NCBI RefSeq assembly: GCF_038443385.1
Contig: NZ_CP151726.1
Coordinates: forward strand, 248,001 to 312,000
Source: Stieleria varia
GTDB taxonomy: Bacteria > Planctomycetota > Planctomycetia > Pirellulales > Pirellulaceae
Reading direction: 5' to 3'
Length of the DNA stretch: 64,000 bases
The notes below the pieces were generated by a model. That model saw only the letters and a program-made list of their open reading frames with translations, did no database searches and was not told where the DNA came from. Positions 7,756 through 16,215 of the stretch are shown here, piece by piece. The number at the start of each line of letters is the position of its first letter. Position 1 is the first letter of the stretch. Made by a program: the position numbers and the translations under genes.

Positions 7756-10700
7756 GGCACCATGATGAATTCGGGACTATTGATCAGCGCCCAGACCACG
7801 TCTTCGGCTCGCTGTCGCCACTGGCTCTCTAACCGACCGGTCGCAGGCGGACCCTTTCGGACCCGCTCCTGCATCTGAATCTTGATCACGTTGGCTTGAG
7901 TGTTCAGGTGGTTGGACCAAGAAACAAAGGGCAGCTGCTCGTCCGCTGCACTTTCCTCTCGTGGCGCCGCAACCACTCTCTCATCAAACCCATCCTGCAA
8001 CGCCGTCGCAAACTGCTGACGCTCACTCTCGGTCGGCATGCGTGTCAGCAAACGCAAGAACAGTGTGTCGACCAACTGATCCACCGACCCCGCTGAAATC
8101 ATGTCGTCGGTCAAACCTCTGTCGTCGCTCAATCGAGTCAGCCAGATGCCGACGGCTCCATTGGCCAGAACGCCCGGTTGAATCAAATTGGCGGATTCGT
8201 CACGACCACTGATCGGCTCGGGGCGTGAATCACGCCAGCCAAAGGCTTGCAGGACGTCGACGACCGCTGCCGCGGCGGGCAACGCCAAGCTGGGACGGTC
8301 TCGCTCATTGGCCAGGGTGGTGAACTCCCACGCGCGTCGAGGGAAGCCAAAATTGAGAAACGTCTCGGGCGGCAAGGTGCCTTCGATGTCCAACGTCAAT
8401 TGGTCACTCAACAACGGTCGCCCGACCGCGTGAAAGGACGTGTCCACGATCTGTTCGGCCGTCATTCGCCGCCTCGTCGGACCGGCGAAGTACTCTTGCG
8501 ACGTCGCGTCTGTCGCGGGCTGCCGCTGATACGCATGGCTGCTCATGATCGTCTTGATCAACGCTTTTTGGTCGTATCCGCTGCGGATCAGCTCGTCGGT
8601 CAAGTGATCCAGTAACGCAGGGTCGCTGGGCGGGTTGCCTTGCCAATCATCTGGCAATTCCACCAGACCACGCCCCATCAAACGAGTCCAAATGCGATTG
8701 GCCATGACAGCGGCGAATCGACGTGTGCCCGTGACGTGTGCCGCCAACGCTTCACGCGAATCAACACTCGCGGAAATCAACTCGTCGGCGATCGATTGTT
8801 CGAACTGCGCCAACGGCCACTCGGGTTGAATCTCCGTGCCCGGTTTCAAGGTGACCTTGATCAACGGCTTGCGCTGTTGAGCATCAAAGAAAGCGGCGGG
8901 GACACTGCTCGATTCGGGCAATTGAATCGGCTTGCGATCCAACATCGCGGCCATCTGAAACAAATCCGACTGCGTCCACTGGTGATACGGTGCGTCATGA
9001 CATCGAGCGCACTTCAAATTCACGCCCAGGAACGCGGAACCGATGACGTGGGCCTTGGCAGCCATCGGGACGTCGTTTTGCGATGCGATAGAAAAACCGC
9101 CCGCACCGCCGCCCCACTTGCTGCCACGCATCACGATCAATTCGGTCGCGAAACGGTCCAGCGGCTTGTTGTCCCGCAACGCTTCGTGAATCCAAAACCG
9201 AAACGGTCCGGTGTTATTGAGCGTGGGTTTGAGCAAGTTGGGATTCTCCGCCAACACGTCTTGCCAATAGCCCACGCCATGATCGGCGAAACGGTCATCG
9301 TCCAACAATCGCTCGATCAGTCGCTGACGACGATCGTCCCGGTTGTCTTGCATGAACGTCTGAATCTCGGCAGTCGTGGGTGTCACTCCGACAGTGTCCA
9401 AATAGGCTCGACGAAGAAACGCGTAGTCATCCACGAGCGGCTGCACCTGGATGGACTTCTTTGGCAAGGCGGCGGGCATCTCTGCACCCTCTTGGATCCA
9501 CTGACGTACCACTGCCTGCTCGGCTTGCGTCAATCCAGGACCTTGTGGCGGCATTCGATAGTCATCGGCATCCGCGGACACCAGTTCCATCAATAGGCTG
9601 GCATCAGGTTCGCCTGGAACGACCGCAGGGTCACCCGACTCACCGCCTCGCAAAATCGACTCGCGCGAAAGCAAGCTCAATTCGCCTTGCTGTTTGTCGC
9701 CATGACAACGCCCGCAATGTGTTTCCAAAATTCCGGCAACCTGATCGGTATAGAGGTGGCCGCCGGAGGCTTGACGCTGTTGGATCTGATCGTTCGTGAA
9801 GTCGATTCGTTGTGAGACCAGACTGTCGATGGTCGCGTCGCTTTGTTGACCGTCGATCAAACGCTCACGAGCCAATTGATGACGCGCCCGCCAGGCTTCG
9901 CGTTGCCCCGCGTCGGCCGATCGGCGAGCCTGTGTGTCCATGTGATCCAGCATCGCGTTCTCGTGCTTGACAAACCGCTGCCATCCTTCATCGGTCACGG
10001 GCACGGGTTGCTCGGACGCAACCAGTTGAAACATCTCGGGCGTTCCATCCGATGCCAACTTAGCCAGGGCAACCATCGTTTCACCAAACTCGACTCGATA
10101 CTTTGGTCCACCCACCAGAACTTCGTAGGTCACCTGGTGAATGCCGCCGTCGCTGTGAAAGTCTGCGATTTGCTGATGGTCGTTCATGAAGGCCACACGC
10201 ATTCCCCGCACCGGCACATCCGGCAATGGATCGACCACATGGTGGGCACCGGTTCGATTTCGCATTTTGGCCGTCGATGCAATTTTGACATCATCGACGA
10301 TCAAGCGTGACAAACCTCGCGAACGAATCATCCACTGATAGTCACCGGCGGGCAGCGTGATATCGGCCATCGCGCGAACCACCATCGTCGGCTTGTCTTT
10401 CTCGGTCCAATCCATCCGCACCGCCCAATCGTCGTATCGATGCGGCAGACGTGTGAACGCAAGTTGATCCTGTTGCCACTGCAACTGAACGTCAGGGGCC
10501 GTGCGTGGAAACTCGCCATGCGCGGCGACTGGACCGGCTAACTGAACCAACACTTTGCCCGCGGGAACCTCGGGACGTTCAATCGGTTGGGGGACATAGC
10601 GGTATCGCTCCCGCAACGTCTCCGCCGGGACGACTTCGCGATACACGGCCAACTCGTCGATTTGTCCGTCGAATGAATTGCCGCGATTTCCGGCCATCGC

Positions 10701-11360
10701 CGAACCGACCCAAACATCATCCGAATCCACCACCGGTGGCACGGTCGTCTTGCCACCCATGTCCCATTTTCCCATGACCACTTTACCGTCGATCACGGCC
10801 TGAATGCTGTCCGGTTTTCCAAAGCAATAGCTAACGGCGACGTGATGCCAACCCGAGTCGGGGTCGAAGCCGTCGTTGCTGGTCCAACGATGCCAGTCGC
10901 CTTTGGCATCATCGGTGTCGCGTGAGTGAAACAGAAAGTTCACACAGGCTTGCCCCTTTTGTTTTCGCAGCCGGAACGCCCAGTTTTGGTTTTGGCTTTT
11001 GGCACCACTGCTAGCCGTCCGGCCTTTTCCGATGATGTAGGCATTGTCGCCGAGCGTCCGCACGTTCACCCAAGCTTCGACAGTGATCTCGTCGCCGTTG
11101 TCAAATCGCAGTTGCTCTTCGAGCGATTCATCGTCCAAACGCAGATAGCTCGGCGCGGCAAATTGGATCGCCGAGTTGGGGCCGCTGAAGACGGGATAGG
11201 CCGGCTCGCTCGGACCGTCAGCAGTCGTCTTGACTTCCCCGACCATCGTCGCGGGCAAGTCCGCGTCGTCAAAGGACCACTTCAGGGTCGCTTCGGCAGC
11301 GGGCAAGATCATGGCGGCCGCAGCAAGAAAAACACATGCCAAAAAGAGTCGATTCATCAT
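7752..11360 (-). CDS. Large secreted PSCyt1/DUF1549/DUF1553 protein with LamG domain
   Basis: 1,202 residues. The signal peptide (NRLFLACVFLAAAAMILPAA) is followed by a LamG/concanavalin-like domain at about 25-250 and a beta-rich segment to about 450. A planctomycete cytochrome-c-like domain then carries the haem motif CGRCH near residue 545 (ILETHCGRCHGDKQQGE) and the distal MPPQGPGL. DUF1549 follows with a second haem-like motif CARCH (VNLKCARCHDAPYHQW), then DUF1553 to the C-terminus. It is predicted to be periplasmic or on the cell surface and possibly electron-accepting. ATG 11360 or 11357 can serve as start. It is translationally coupled to the downstream DUF1501 gene. Confidence 0.93.
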   Translation of the reverse strand: MMNRLFLACVFLAAAAMILPAAEATLKWSFDDADLPATMVGEVKTTADGPSEPAYPVFSGPNSAIQFAAPSYLRLDDESLEEQLRFDNGDEITVEAWVNVRTLGDNAYIIGKGRTASSGAKSQNQNWAFRLRKQKGQACVNFLFHSRDTDDAKGDWHRWTSNDGFDPDSGWHHVAVSYCFGKPDSIQAVIDGKVVMGKWDMGGKTTVPPVVDSDDVWVGSAMAGNRGNSFDGQIDELAVYREVVPAETLRERYRYVPQPIERPEVPAGKVLVQLAGPVAAHGEFPRTAPDVQLQWQQDQLAFTRLPHRYDDWAVRMDWTEKDKPTMVVRAMADITLPAGDYQWMIRSRGLSRLIVDDVKIASTAKMRNRTGAHHVVDPLPDVPVRGMRVAFMNDHQQIADFHSDGGIHQVTYEVLVGGPKYRVEFGETMVALAKLASDGTPEMFQLVASEQPVPVTDEGWQRFVKHENAMLDHMDTQARRSADAGQREAWRARHQLARERLIDGQQSDATIDSLVSQRIDFTNDQIQQRQASGGHLYTDQVAGILETHCGRCHGDKQQGELSLLSRESILRGGESGDPAVVPGEPDASLLMELVSADADDYRMPPQGPGLTQAEQAVVRQWIQEGAEMPAALPKKSIQVQPLVDDYAFLRRAYLDTVGVTPTTAEIQTFMQDNRDDRRQRLIERLLDDDRFADHGVGYWQDVLAENPNLLKPTLNNTGPFRFWIHEALRDNKPLDRFATELIVMRGSKWGGGAGGFSIASQNDVPMAAKAHVIGSAFLGVNLKCARCHDAPYHQWTQSDLFQMAAMLDRKPIQLPESSSVPAAFFDAQQRKPLIKVTLKPGTEIQPEWPLAQFEQSIADELISASVDSREALAAHVTGTRRFAAVMANRIWTRLMGRGLVELPDDWQGNPPSDPALLDHLTDELIRSGYDQKALIKTIMSSHAYQRQPATDATSQEYFAGPTRRRMTAEQIVDTSFHAVGRPLLSDQLTLDIEGTLPPETFLNFGFPRRAWEFTTLANERDRPSLALPAAAAVVDVLQAFGWRDSRPEPISGRDESANLIQPGVLANGAVGIWLTRLSDDRGLTDDMISAGSVDQLVDTLFLRLLTRMPTESERQQFATALQDGFDERVVAAPREESAADEQLPFVSWSNHLNTQANVIKIQMQERVRKGPPATGRLESQWRQRAEDVVWALINSPEFIMVP

Positions 11361-11431
11361 CTACGCACCGGAGCGGGGTCACCGGGAAAGTGAAGGCGGG
11401 CCCCCATTGTAGCGTGAACCGTAGGCCCACG

Positions 11432-12454
11432 TCACGGAAACAATGCCAAAACTTCGGCGGACCATTTTTCCCAATCCTCAGCGGCGGCCTCAAAATCGAC
11501 CTTCATCCACCGAACCGGATCGCTGGGCAGCACCCTGGGCGTGAATTCGCTTTCCCGACTCAGGGGCAACTGGCTGCTGTCACCCATCGCCAAACGATCT
11601 TCCGTTTTGGCTCGGACGAGGTGGTCGGCTAGTAAATTGGCAGCAACGCTGTGGGGAGCATTCTTCAGTACCGCCACGGTGTTGGGGATCCGCAGGGTCC
11701 CCGGCTGATCGGGCTGCTGATCAGGAAAAACGATCGCCACCGGACGCCCGAGATCTTTCTCGATGATCGCATCGTCCGTGTCGGTCAAACCCCACGCGAC
11801 TTGACCGCTGGAGACCGCCAGGGCAACTTGCTTGTTTCCGGACAAGATCAACGCATTGTTTTGGATCTGCTTCAAGAACTCCAGTGTCTCGGAGCGTCCG
11901 TCTCTTTCTCTCAAAACGGCAAAGTGCGTTGCGGTGGTGCCGAACAACGGTCTTGCCATCGCACACCGCTCTTTCCAAATCGGATTCACCAAATCCCTGA
12001 CGCTGGTGGGATAGTCCGTACGTTCGGCGACCAAGTCCGTGTTGATCAACAGCACGCGAGCCCGCGCAGCGAAACCACACCAACTGCCGTCACGAGCGAT
12101 CATGTCCGTCGGCCATCCCGATTGAACGGCCCACTTTCGTGGCTGCAGAAGTCCGAGTTTTTGCAAACGGATCGTGTGCATGACTTCGTTGTTCCAAAAT
12201 AGATCACACACCGGCGGGTCTCCTTCGGCGATGATCTGGTTGACCAAGCCGACGGTCTTGGTCGATTCGATGTCGTATTTCGCAATCACGCCCGTTTCCT
12301 GATCAGTGGAACGTTCAAACTCGGCCAAGATCGGCGCCGAGAATTCTTCGTCGAGTGCTGCGTAGACCACCACGTCCGATTCCGCCTTCGGTACGCAACC
12401 GCCAACGCAAATGCAGACGGCCAAAAGGACAGGAGCGATTATCGTTGTTTTCAT
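11432..12454 (-). CDS. Periplasmic solute-binding lipoprotein (Fe3+/spermidine-type ABC substrate-binding family)
   Basis: 340 residues. The signal sequence ends in a lipobox (VCICVGGC), so the mature protein is probably a lipoprotein. The fold of the bacterial extracellular solute-binding family 1 is suggested by VVVYAALDEEFSAPILAEFE, the hinge-like VCDLFWNNEVMHT and QVAWGLTDTDDAI. The twin Tyr typical of FbpA-type iron binding is not evident where expected, so the ligand is uncertain. No permease or ATPase gene is adjacent; the nearest downstream gene (same strand, 71 bp) is the DUF1549 protein. It is divergent from the gluzincin gene with about 30 bp between start codons. Confidence 0.85.
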   Translation of the reverse strand: MKTTIIAPVLLAVCICVGGCVPKAESDVVVYAALDEEFSAPILAEFERSTDQETGVIAKYDIESTKTVGLVNQIIAEGDPPVCDLFWNNEVMHTIRLQKLGLLQPRKWAVQSGWPTDMIARDGSWCGFAARARVLLINTDLVAERTDYPTSVRDLVNPIWKERCAMARPLFGTTATHFAVLRERDGRSETLEFLKQIQNNALILSGNKQVALAVSSGQVAWGLTDTDDAIIEKDLGRPVAIVFPDQQPDQPGTLRIPNTVAVLKNAPHSVAANLLADHLVRAKTEDRLAMGDSSQLPLSRESEFTPRVLPSDPVRWMKVDFEAAAEDWEKWSAEVLALFP

Positions 12455-12484
12455 GGTCAGGTTCCTGCGGCTACACTATTGGGA

Positions 12485-13807
12485 ATGACGACCCATCGGA
12501 TTGAAATCGAAACGCGACCACCATTCCAATCACTGTTCCGAGTGTACGTGACGACGTTCGTGTTGTTGGTTGTGTCCAATAACGTAAACGCACAACGCTT
12601 GGTTGGCGACGGGTTCGTGACCGCCTCAGGTCAGTATGTGACAATCACGGCTGATTTCGGAACCAAAGACTCGCTCTCAGATCTGGCCGCATCGTTTGAT
12701 GCCGCAACGGGGCAGTGGCAGGCCTTTTGGCAATTGCCCGCCGGTTCGCTCGACTCTTTCCACGTGACCGCGTACATCATGCGGGACAAAGACGCATTCC
12801 GCGCCGCGAGATACTTGCAACCACAGCTACCCGATTTTCCGTTCGGCTATGCGGTCGGAAACACCGTTTGGGTGGTCGAGCAGCCGGGCGAGTACTACAC
12901 ACGGCACTTGCTCTTGCACGAAGGCGTCCACGCTTTGAGCTACGAGATCTTTGGCGGTGTCGGCCCCTCCTGGTTCGCCGAAGGCACCGCGGAACTGTTG
13001 TCGGTCCACACGGGAACGGGACCCAAGACCCAAGTCAACCGCGTACCGCTCAATCGCGACACGGTCCCGTATTGGGGACGCTTCAAAAAGATGGCTGAGA
13101 GACGCGACGAAAACAAAATCCCGACTCTCAGTACGGTTTTGGATTTCCCTGCGGACCTGAACGCCGATGTGGAAGCCTATTCGTGGAGCTGGGCCGCAGC
13201 AATGTTACTGAGCGAGTATCCGCAAACCGCTGACACGCTCCGAGCCGCCGCGTGGCAAGGAAATCAAATTGAGGAAGACTTTCGACACGACCTGATGCGT
13301 GAACTGAAACCCATCTGGCCGATCTTGGCAGCGCGATGGAGATTGCTATGCAACACGATTGATTACGGATTCGACTGGCAACGAGAACGCGTGCCATTGT
13401 CGATGAAAGATCCACAGTGGAATGGCCAGCCATTGAACGTTCGTGTCGCCGCAGACCAAGGCTGGCAGAGCATCGGCGTGCGATTACCGCCCGGTGCGAC
13501 TGTGCGTCTGGAACCGACAGGTCAGTGTGAACTGGCACAGCAACCTAAACCATGGATCAGCCAGCCGCCGGGTGTCACCATCCGATACTACCGCGGTCGT
13601 CCACTCGGACAATTGTTGGCAACACTGGTACCCAATGTTCCCGAGCAAGGAAAAACGATGGAGCCGTTTGAGGTGATCGCCGTGGAGGAACCCACGACGA
13701 TCGTTATCAAACGTCACTGCTGGTTGATGCTCCGCATCAACGACGACGTCGGTGAACTGGCGGACAATACCGGTGGGTACGACGTGGTGGTCCGACGAGG
13801 CGGTTAG
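12485..13807 (+). CDS. Secreted gluzincin-type metallopeptidase (peptidase MA-like)
   Basis: About 440 residues from ATG 12485; a TTG two codons earlier is possible. A hydrophobic stretch (YVTTFVLLVVSNNVNAQ) serves as signal peptide. The zinc site is LLLHEGVHALSYE (HExxH), and WFAEGTAELL supplies the downstream Glu ligand, the gluzincin arrangement. The middle is helical (SWSWAAAMLLSEYPQTAD) and the C-terminal third is beta-rich. The substrate is unknown. The gene reads divergently from the solute-binding lipoprotein and is followed immediately by a heptamer tandem repeat starting three bases after the stop. Confidence 0.82.
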   Translation: MTTHRIEIETRPPFQSLFRVYVTTFVLLVVSNNVNAQRLVGDGFVTASGQYVTITADFGTKDSLSDLAASFDAATGQWQAFWQLPAGSLDSFHVTAYIMRDKDAFRAARYLQPQLPDFPFGYAVGNTVWVVEQPGEYYTRHLLLHEGVHALSYEIFGGVGPSWFAEGTAELLSVHTGTGPKTQVNRVPLNRDTVPYWGRFKKMAERRDENKIPTLSTVLDFPADLNADVEAYSWSWAAAMLLSEYPQTADTLRAAAWQGNQIEEDFRHDLMRELKPIWPILAARWRLLCNTIDYGFDWQRERVPLSMKDPQWNGQPLNVRVAADQGWQSIGVRLPPGATVRLEPTGQCELAQQPKPWISQPPGVTIRYYRGRPLGQLLATLVPNVPEQGKTMEPFEVIAVEEPTTIVIKRHCWLMLRINDDVGELADNTGGYDVVVRRGG

Positions 13808-13810
13808 TCG

Positions 13811-13894
13811 TTGGTTGTTGGTTGTTGGTTGTTGGTTGTTGGTTGTTGGTTGTTGGTTGTTGGTTGTTGGTTGTTGGTTGTTGGTTGTTGGTTG
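13811..13894. repeat. Heptamer tandem repeat, (TTGGTTG) x 12
   Basis: Twelve uninterrupted copies of a 7-bp unit. The length is not a multiple that would preserve a reading frame on change, but it lies outside the gluzincin gene. The minus strand reads as Thr/Asn/Gln/Pro repeats, which I regard as non-coding. Likely prone to slippage. Confidence 0.95.
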
Positions 13895-13909
13895 GGGCGG
13901 TCGGGGAGT

Positions 13910-14176
13910 AGATAGGACCAATAGGACAGATGCGACCCATGTGTCCTATCAGTCTCATTGGTCCTATCTCAGGAGTACAGATGGGACCAACAGGACAAAT
14001 GCGACCCATGTGTCCTATCAGTCTCATTGGTCCTATCTCAGGAGTGCAGATGGGACCAACAGGACAAATGCGACCCATGTGTCCTATTAGTCTCATTGGT
14101 CCTATCTCAGGAGTGCAGATGGGACCTATAGGACAGATGCGACCCATGTGTCCTATCAGTCCCATAGGTCCTATCT
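13910..14176. repeat. Four tandem copies of a 69-bp palindromic repeat
   Basis: Units begin at GGACC in positions 13915, 13984, 14053 and 14122, exactly 69 bp apart. Each contains GGACCAAyAGGACA, then TGCGACCCATGTGTCC, then an inverted TCATTGGTCC, so each is an imperfect hairpin. Because 69 is divisible by three, both strands stay open, but the encoded 23-residue repeat has no protein character. A related single copy lies at 14861-14921. Confidence 0.95.
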
Positions 14177-14224
14177 ACCCCACGACGAGCTCAACCGCGC
14201 CGGCAAACAACCCCAAACCCAGCC

Positions 14225-14788
14225 CTATCGGCGATCGCGGCTTTTCAACCTCGCGCGATGCATTCGCTCTCGCATTCCACCCTCGCTCATGAACGCGGTC
14301 TCCAATTGTCGGATCTGTTGATCGAGCAAATAGTTCGTCTGGTGCACCAAACAAATCGCGATGTTCGCCACGACCGTGCTTGGCCGTGACTCCACGTATG
14401 GCCGATAGGTCGCATATGTCTCCTCGGTCCCATCCGTACGACGTCCCATTCGGCGTACAAACAGTGCCTCCTTGCTATTCTTGTCCCACAGCTCAGCATC
14501 TTGCGATCTCAAATGGTCGCGATAATCCTCCAGCAATTCTTCCAAACTTGCGCGGGCGACATTGGTCAGTTTGATTTCCGTTTCTTTGGAGGTTCCCGAT
14601 GCCATCGACCCCTCGATGATGTTCTGCTTACCACTGCGGGCCGCCTGGATCATCTGATCCACTGTGCGATCGAACTTGCTGAGAAACCGGCGACAGAATT
14701 GAACGGTTATGTCGTAGACGATCACCGATTTTTTGTAGGACAGCAAATCCTGATATCCGCCATGCGGTGGAATGAATCCCTCGCTCAT
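14225..14788 (-). CDS. Four-helix-bundle protein (S23/IVS-protein family) with repeat-derived insertion
   Basis: 187 residues resembling the 23S-rRNA intervening-sequence/four-helix-bundle family: LLSYKKSVIVYDITVQFCRR, then SKFDRTVDQMIQAARSGKQN, IIEGSMASGTSKETEIKLTN and ASLEELLEDYRDHLR, each an amphipathic helix. The middle (RTDGTEETYATYRPYVESR) is encoded by a stretch (14404-14434) that matches the neighbouring GGACC repeat at about 25 of 31 positions. Helices resume with VVANIAICLVHQTNYLLDQQ. Family members bind RNA or oligomerise as barrels, and some serve as accessory proteins in retroelements, but none of those partners is here. Related repeats flank the gene on both sides. Confidence 0.85.
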   Translation of the reverse strand: MSEGFIPPHGGYQDLLSYKKSVIVYDITVQFCRRFLSKFDRTVDQMIQAARSGKQNIIEGSMASGTSKETEIKLTNVARASLEELLEDYRDHLRSQDAELWDKNSKEALFVRRMGRRTDGTEETYATYRPYVESRPSTVVANIAICLVHQTNYLLDQQIRQLETAFMSEGGMRERMHRARLKSRDRR

Positions 14789-14860
14789 GGCACAGCCCCC
14801 CAGGCGTCAGAGTAGAAAAGATGAGACCGTGTTTCTAGCACGAGATCGTCCCAGGGGCAA

Positions 14861-14921
14861 ATGGGACCAATGGGACAAATGCGACCCATGGGTCCTATCA
14901 GTCCCATTGGTCCCATCTACT
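14861..14921. repeat. Single copy of the GGACC palindromic repeat
   Basis: GGGACCAATGGGACAAATG ... CCCATTGGTCCC forms a hairpin. It is the same family as 13910-14176 and lies on the other side of the four-helix-bundle gene. A degraded half copy lies at about 42668-42703. Confidence 0.9.
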
Positions 14922-14978
14922 CCCCGCCGATCCCCAGTCGCCCCCAAGCGACAGCCCCCAAACAGCTGCCCACCCATC

Positions 14979-16211
14979 TCAATCCGCGTGCAACGCATTG
15001 AACATCCCTACCCGATCCAAATCCTTCAACAACTCTCTCGGTGTTTGATACCGATCATCGGGTCGCTTGGTCAGCAACTGCATCACGATATCTTGGAATC
15101 GATCTTCGATCGACAACTGAAACTCCTTCGGAGGCCTCGGTTCTTTGTCACGCACTTGCTGGATCAACACCGGCAGTGATTCGCCCTCAAACGGTGGCCG
15201 CCCGGTCAACAAAGCGTACAGAGTCGCGCCCAGTCCATACAAATCGCTTCGATGATCGGCTGACGCACTGTCGCGTGTGCGCTCAGGTGACATGTAGGGA
15301 ACGTCACCGATCAACTGTCCTGGCTGGGTGACTTGTTTGGCCATCGTTCCTTCCATCGCCTTTGCCAGCACCAGGTCACCCAGCAGACAGACCTTGTCCG
15401 ATGACCTCTGCAGAATATTTGCGGGGGTCACGTTGCGGTGGACAATATGATTCTCATGAGCTTCGTTCAGGGCGCGGGCGATGTGTACGGCCACTCGCCA
15501 AACGGCTCTCCAATCCAGCATGCCTTCGATACCGATTCGGTCGATGACATGGAGCATGCTTTCACCGTCGACATACTCCATCGCCGCCCAACAAAAGGGT
15601 CCTTTCTTGCCCGCGTTGTACAAACGCACGATGTTGGGATGTTTGATCGGCAGCATGGTTTTCATGGCCCGAACGAAACGCTCTTTTTGCTCTTCACTGT
15701 TGGCAAAATCCGGCGCCAGAACTTTCACGGCGACAGGACGCTCGCGTTTGGTATCGGTTCCCTTGAACACCATGCCGGAGTTCCCCATCGTGATGATGGA
15801 ATCCAATCGATAGTCTGCAAACGACTCACCGACGAGGTCCTGCAGCCGTTTCGATTTCGGTTGTGGCTTGGGTCTTCCAAAGGCTTGATCCCCAGCAATG
15901 GTGGCTTCATCTTGGATACCATCGATCACGAATCGAATCTCAGTCTCGCCCAAACGAAAGACTTCGCCTGATCTCAATTCGTGTTCAGTGATTTGCGTCT
16001 GACCGACGTGCGTTCCGCCGGTGCTGCCCGCATCTGTCAAAATGGTCTTGCCGCCGTCCACGGCCACGCGACAGTGCACGCGTGACATCCGTGGGTCGTT
16101 GATTTGGGTATTGCTGGCTTGCCCGCGACCGATGGTCAGTGTTTGGCCATCGTCGAGCCGAAAGGTGCGTCCGCTATCGGGACCGCTGAGCACAATCAAT
16201 TGTCGTTGCAT
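14979..16211 (-). CDS. FHA domain + Ser/Thr kinase domain, predicted pseudokinase
   Basis: 410 residues. The N-terminal FHA domain (1-95: LIVLSGPDSGRTFRL, IGRGQASNTQINDPRMSRVH) would bind phosphothreonine peptides. The kinase fold (about 125-405) keeps the VAVKVL lysine and a DFG equivalent (GDLVLAKA), but the catalytic loop is VHRNVTPANIL where HRDxKPxN is expected: Asp is Asn and Lys is Thr. The glycine loop is also weak (ITMGNSGMVF). I infer a catalytically dead kinase that reads a phosphosignal, most simply from the WD40 kinase encoded four bases upstream (16216-22092). The last four coding genes on this strand form one probable operon with it. Confidence 0.9.
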   Translation of the reverse strand: MQRQLIVLSGPDSGRTFRLDDGQTLTIGRGQASNTQINDPRMSRVHCRVAVDGGKTILTDAGSTGGTHVGQTQITEHELRSGEVFRLGETEIRFVIDGIQDEATIAGDQAFGRPKPQPKSKRLQDLVGESFADYRLDSIITMGNSGMVFKGTDTKRERPVAVKVLAPDFANSEEQKERFVRAMKTMLPIKHPNIVRLYNAGKKGPFCWAAMEYVDGESMLHVIDRIGIEGMLDWRAVWRVAVHIARALNEAHENHIVHRNVTPANILQRSSDKVCLLGDLVLAKAMEGTMAKQVTQPGQLIGDVPYMSPERTRDSASADHRSDLYGLGATLYALLTGRPPFEGESLPVLIQQVRDKEPRPPKEFQLSIEDRFQDIVMQLLTKRPDDRYQTPRELLKDLDRVGMFNALHAD

Positions 16212-16215
16212 GGTT

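Noticed and set aside
13737-14165. Minus-strand repeat protein with Thr/Asn/Gln/Pro and GPI-type repeats
   Set aside because: It arises from translating the heptamer and 69-bp repeats, both of which stay open by periodicity; no start signal or family.
13910-14176. Possible CRISPR array
   Set aside because: The units are contiguous 69-bp tandem repeats with no variable spacers and no cas genes nearby.
14225-14788. Possible diversity-generating retroelement (Avd-like accessory protein)
   Set aside because: No reverse transcriptase, template repeat or variable repeat could be found in the surrounding sequence.
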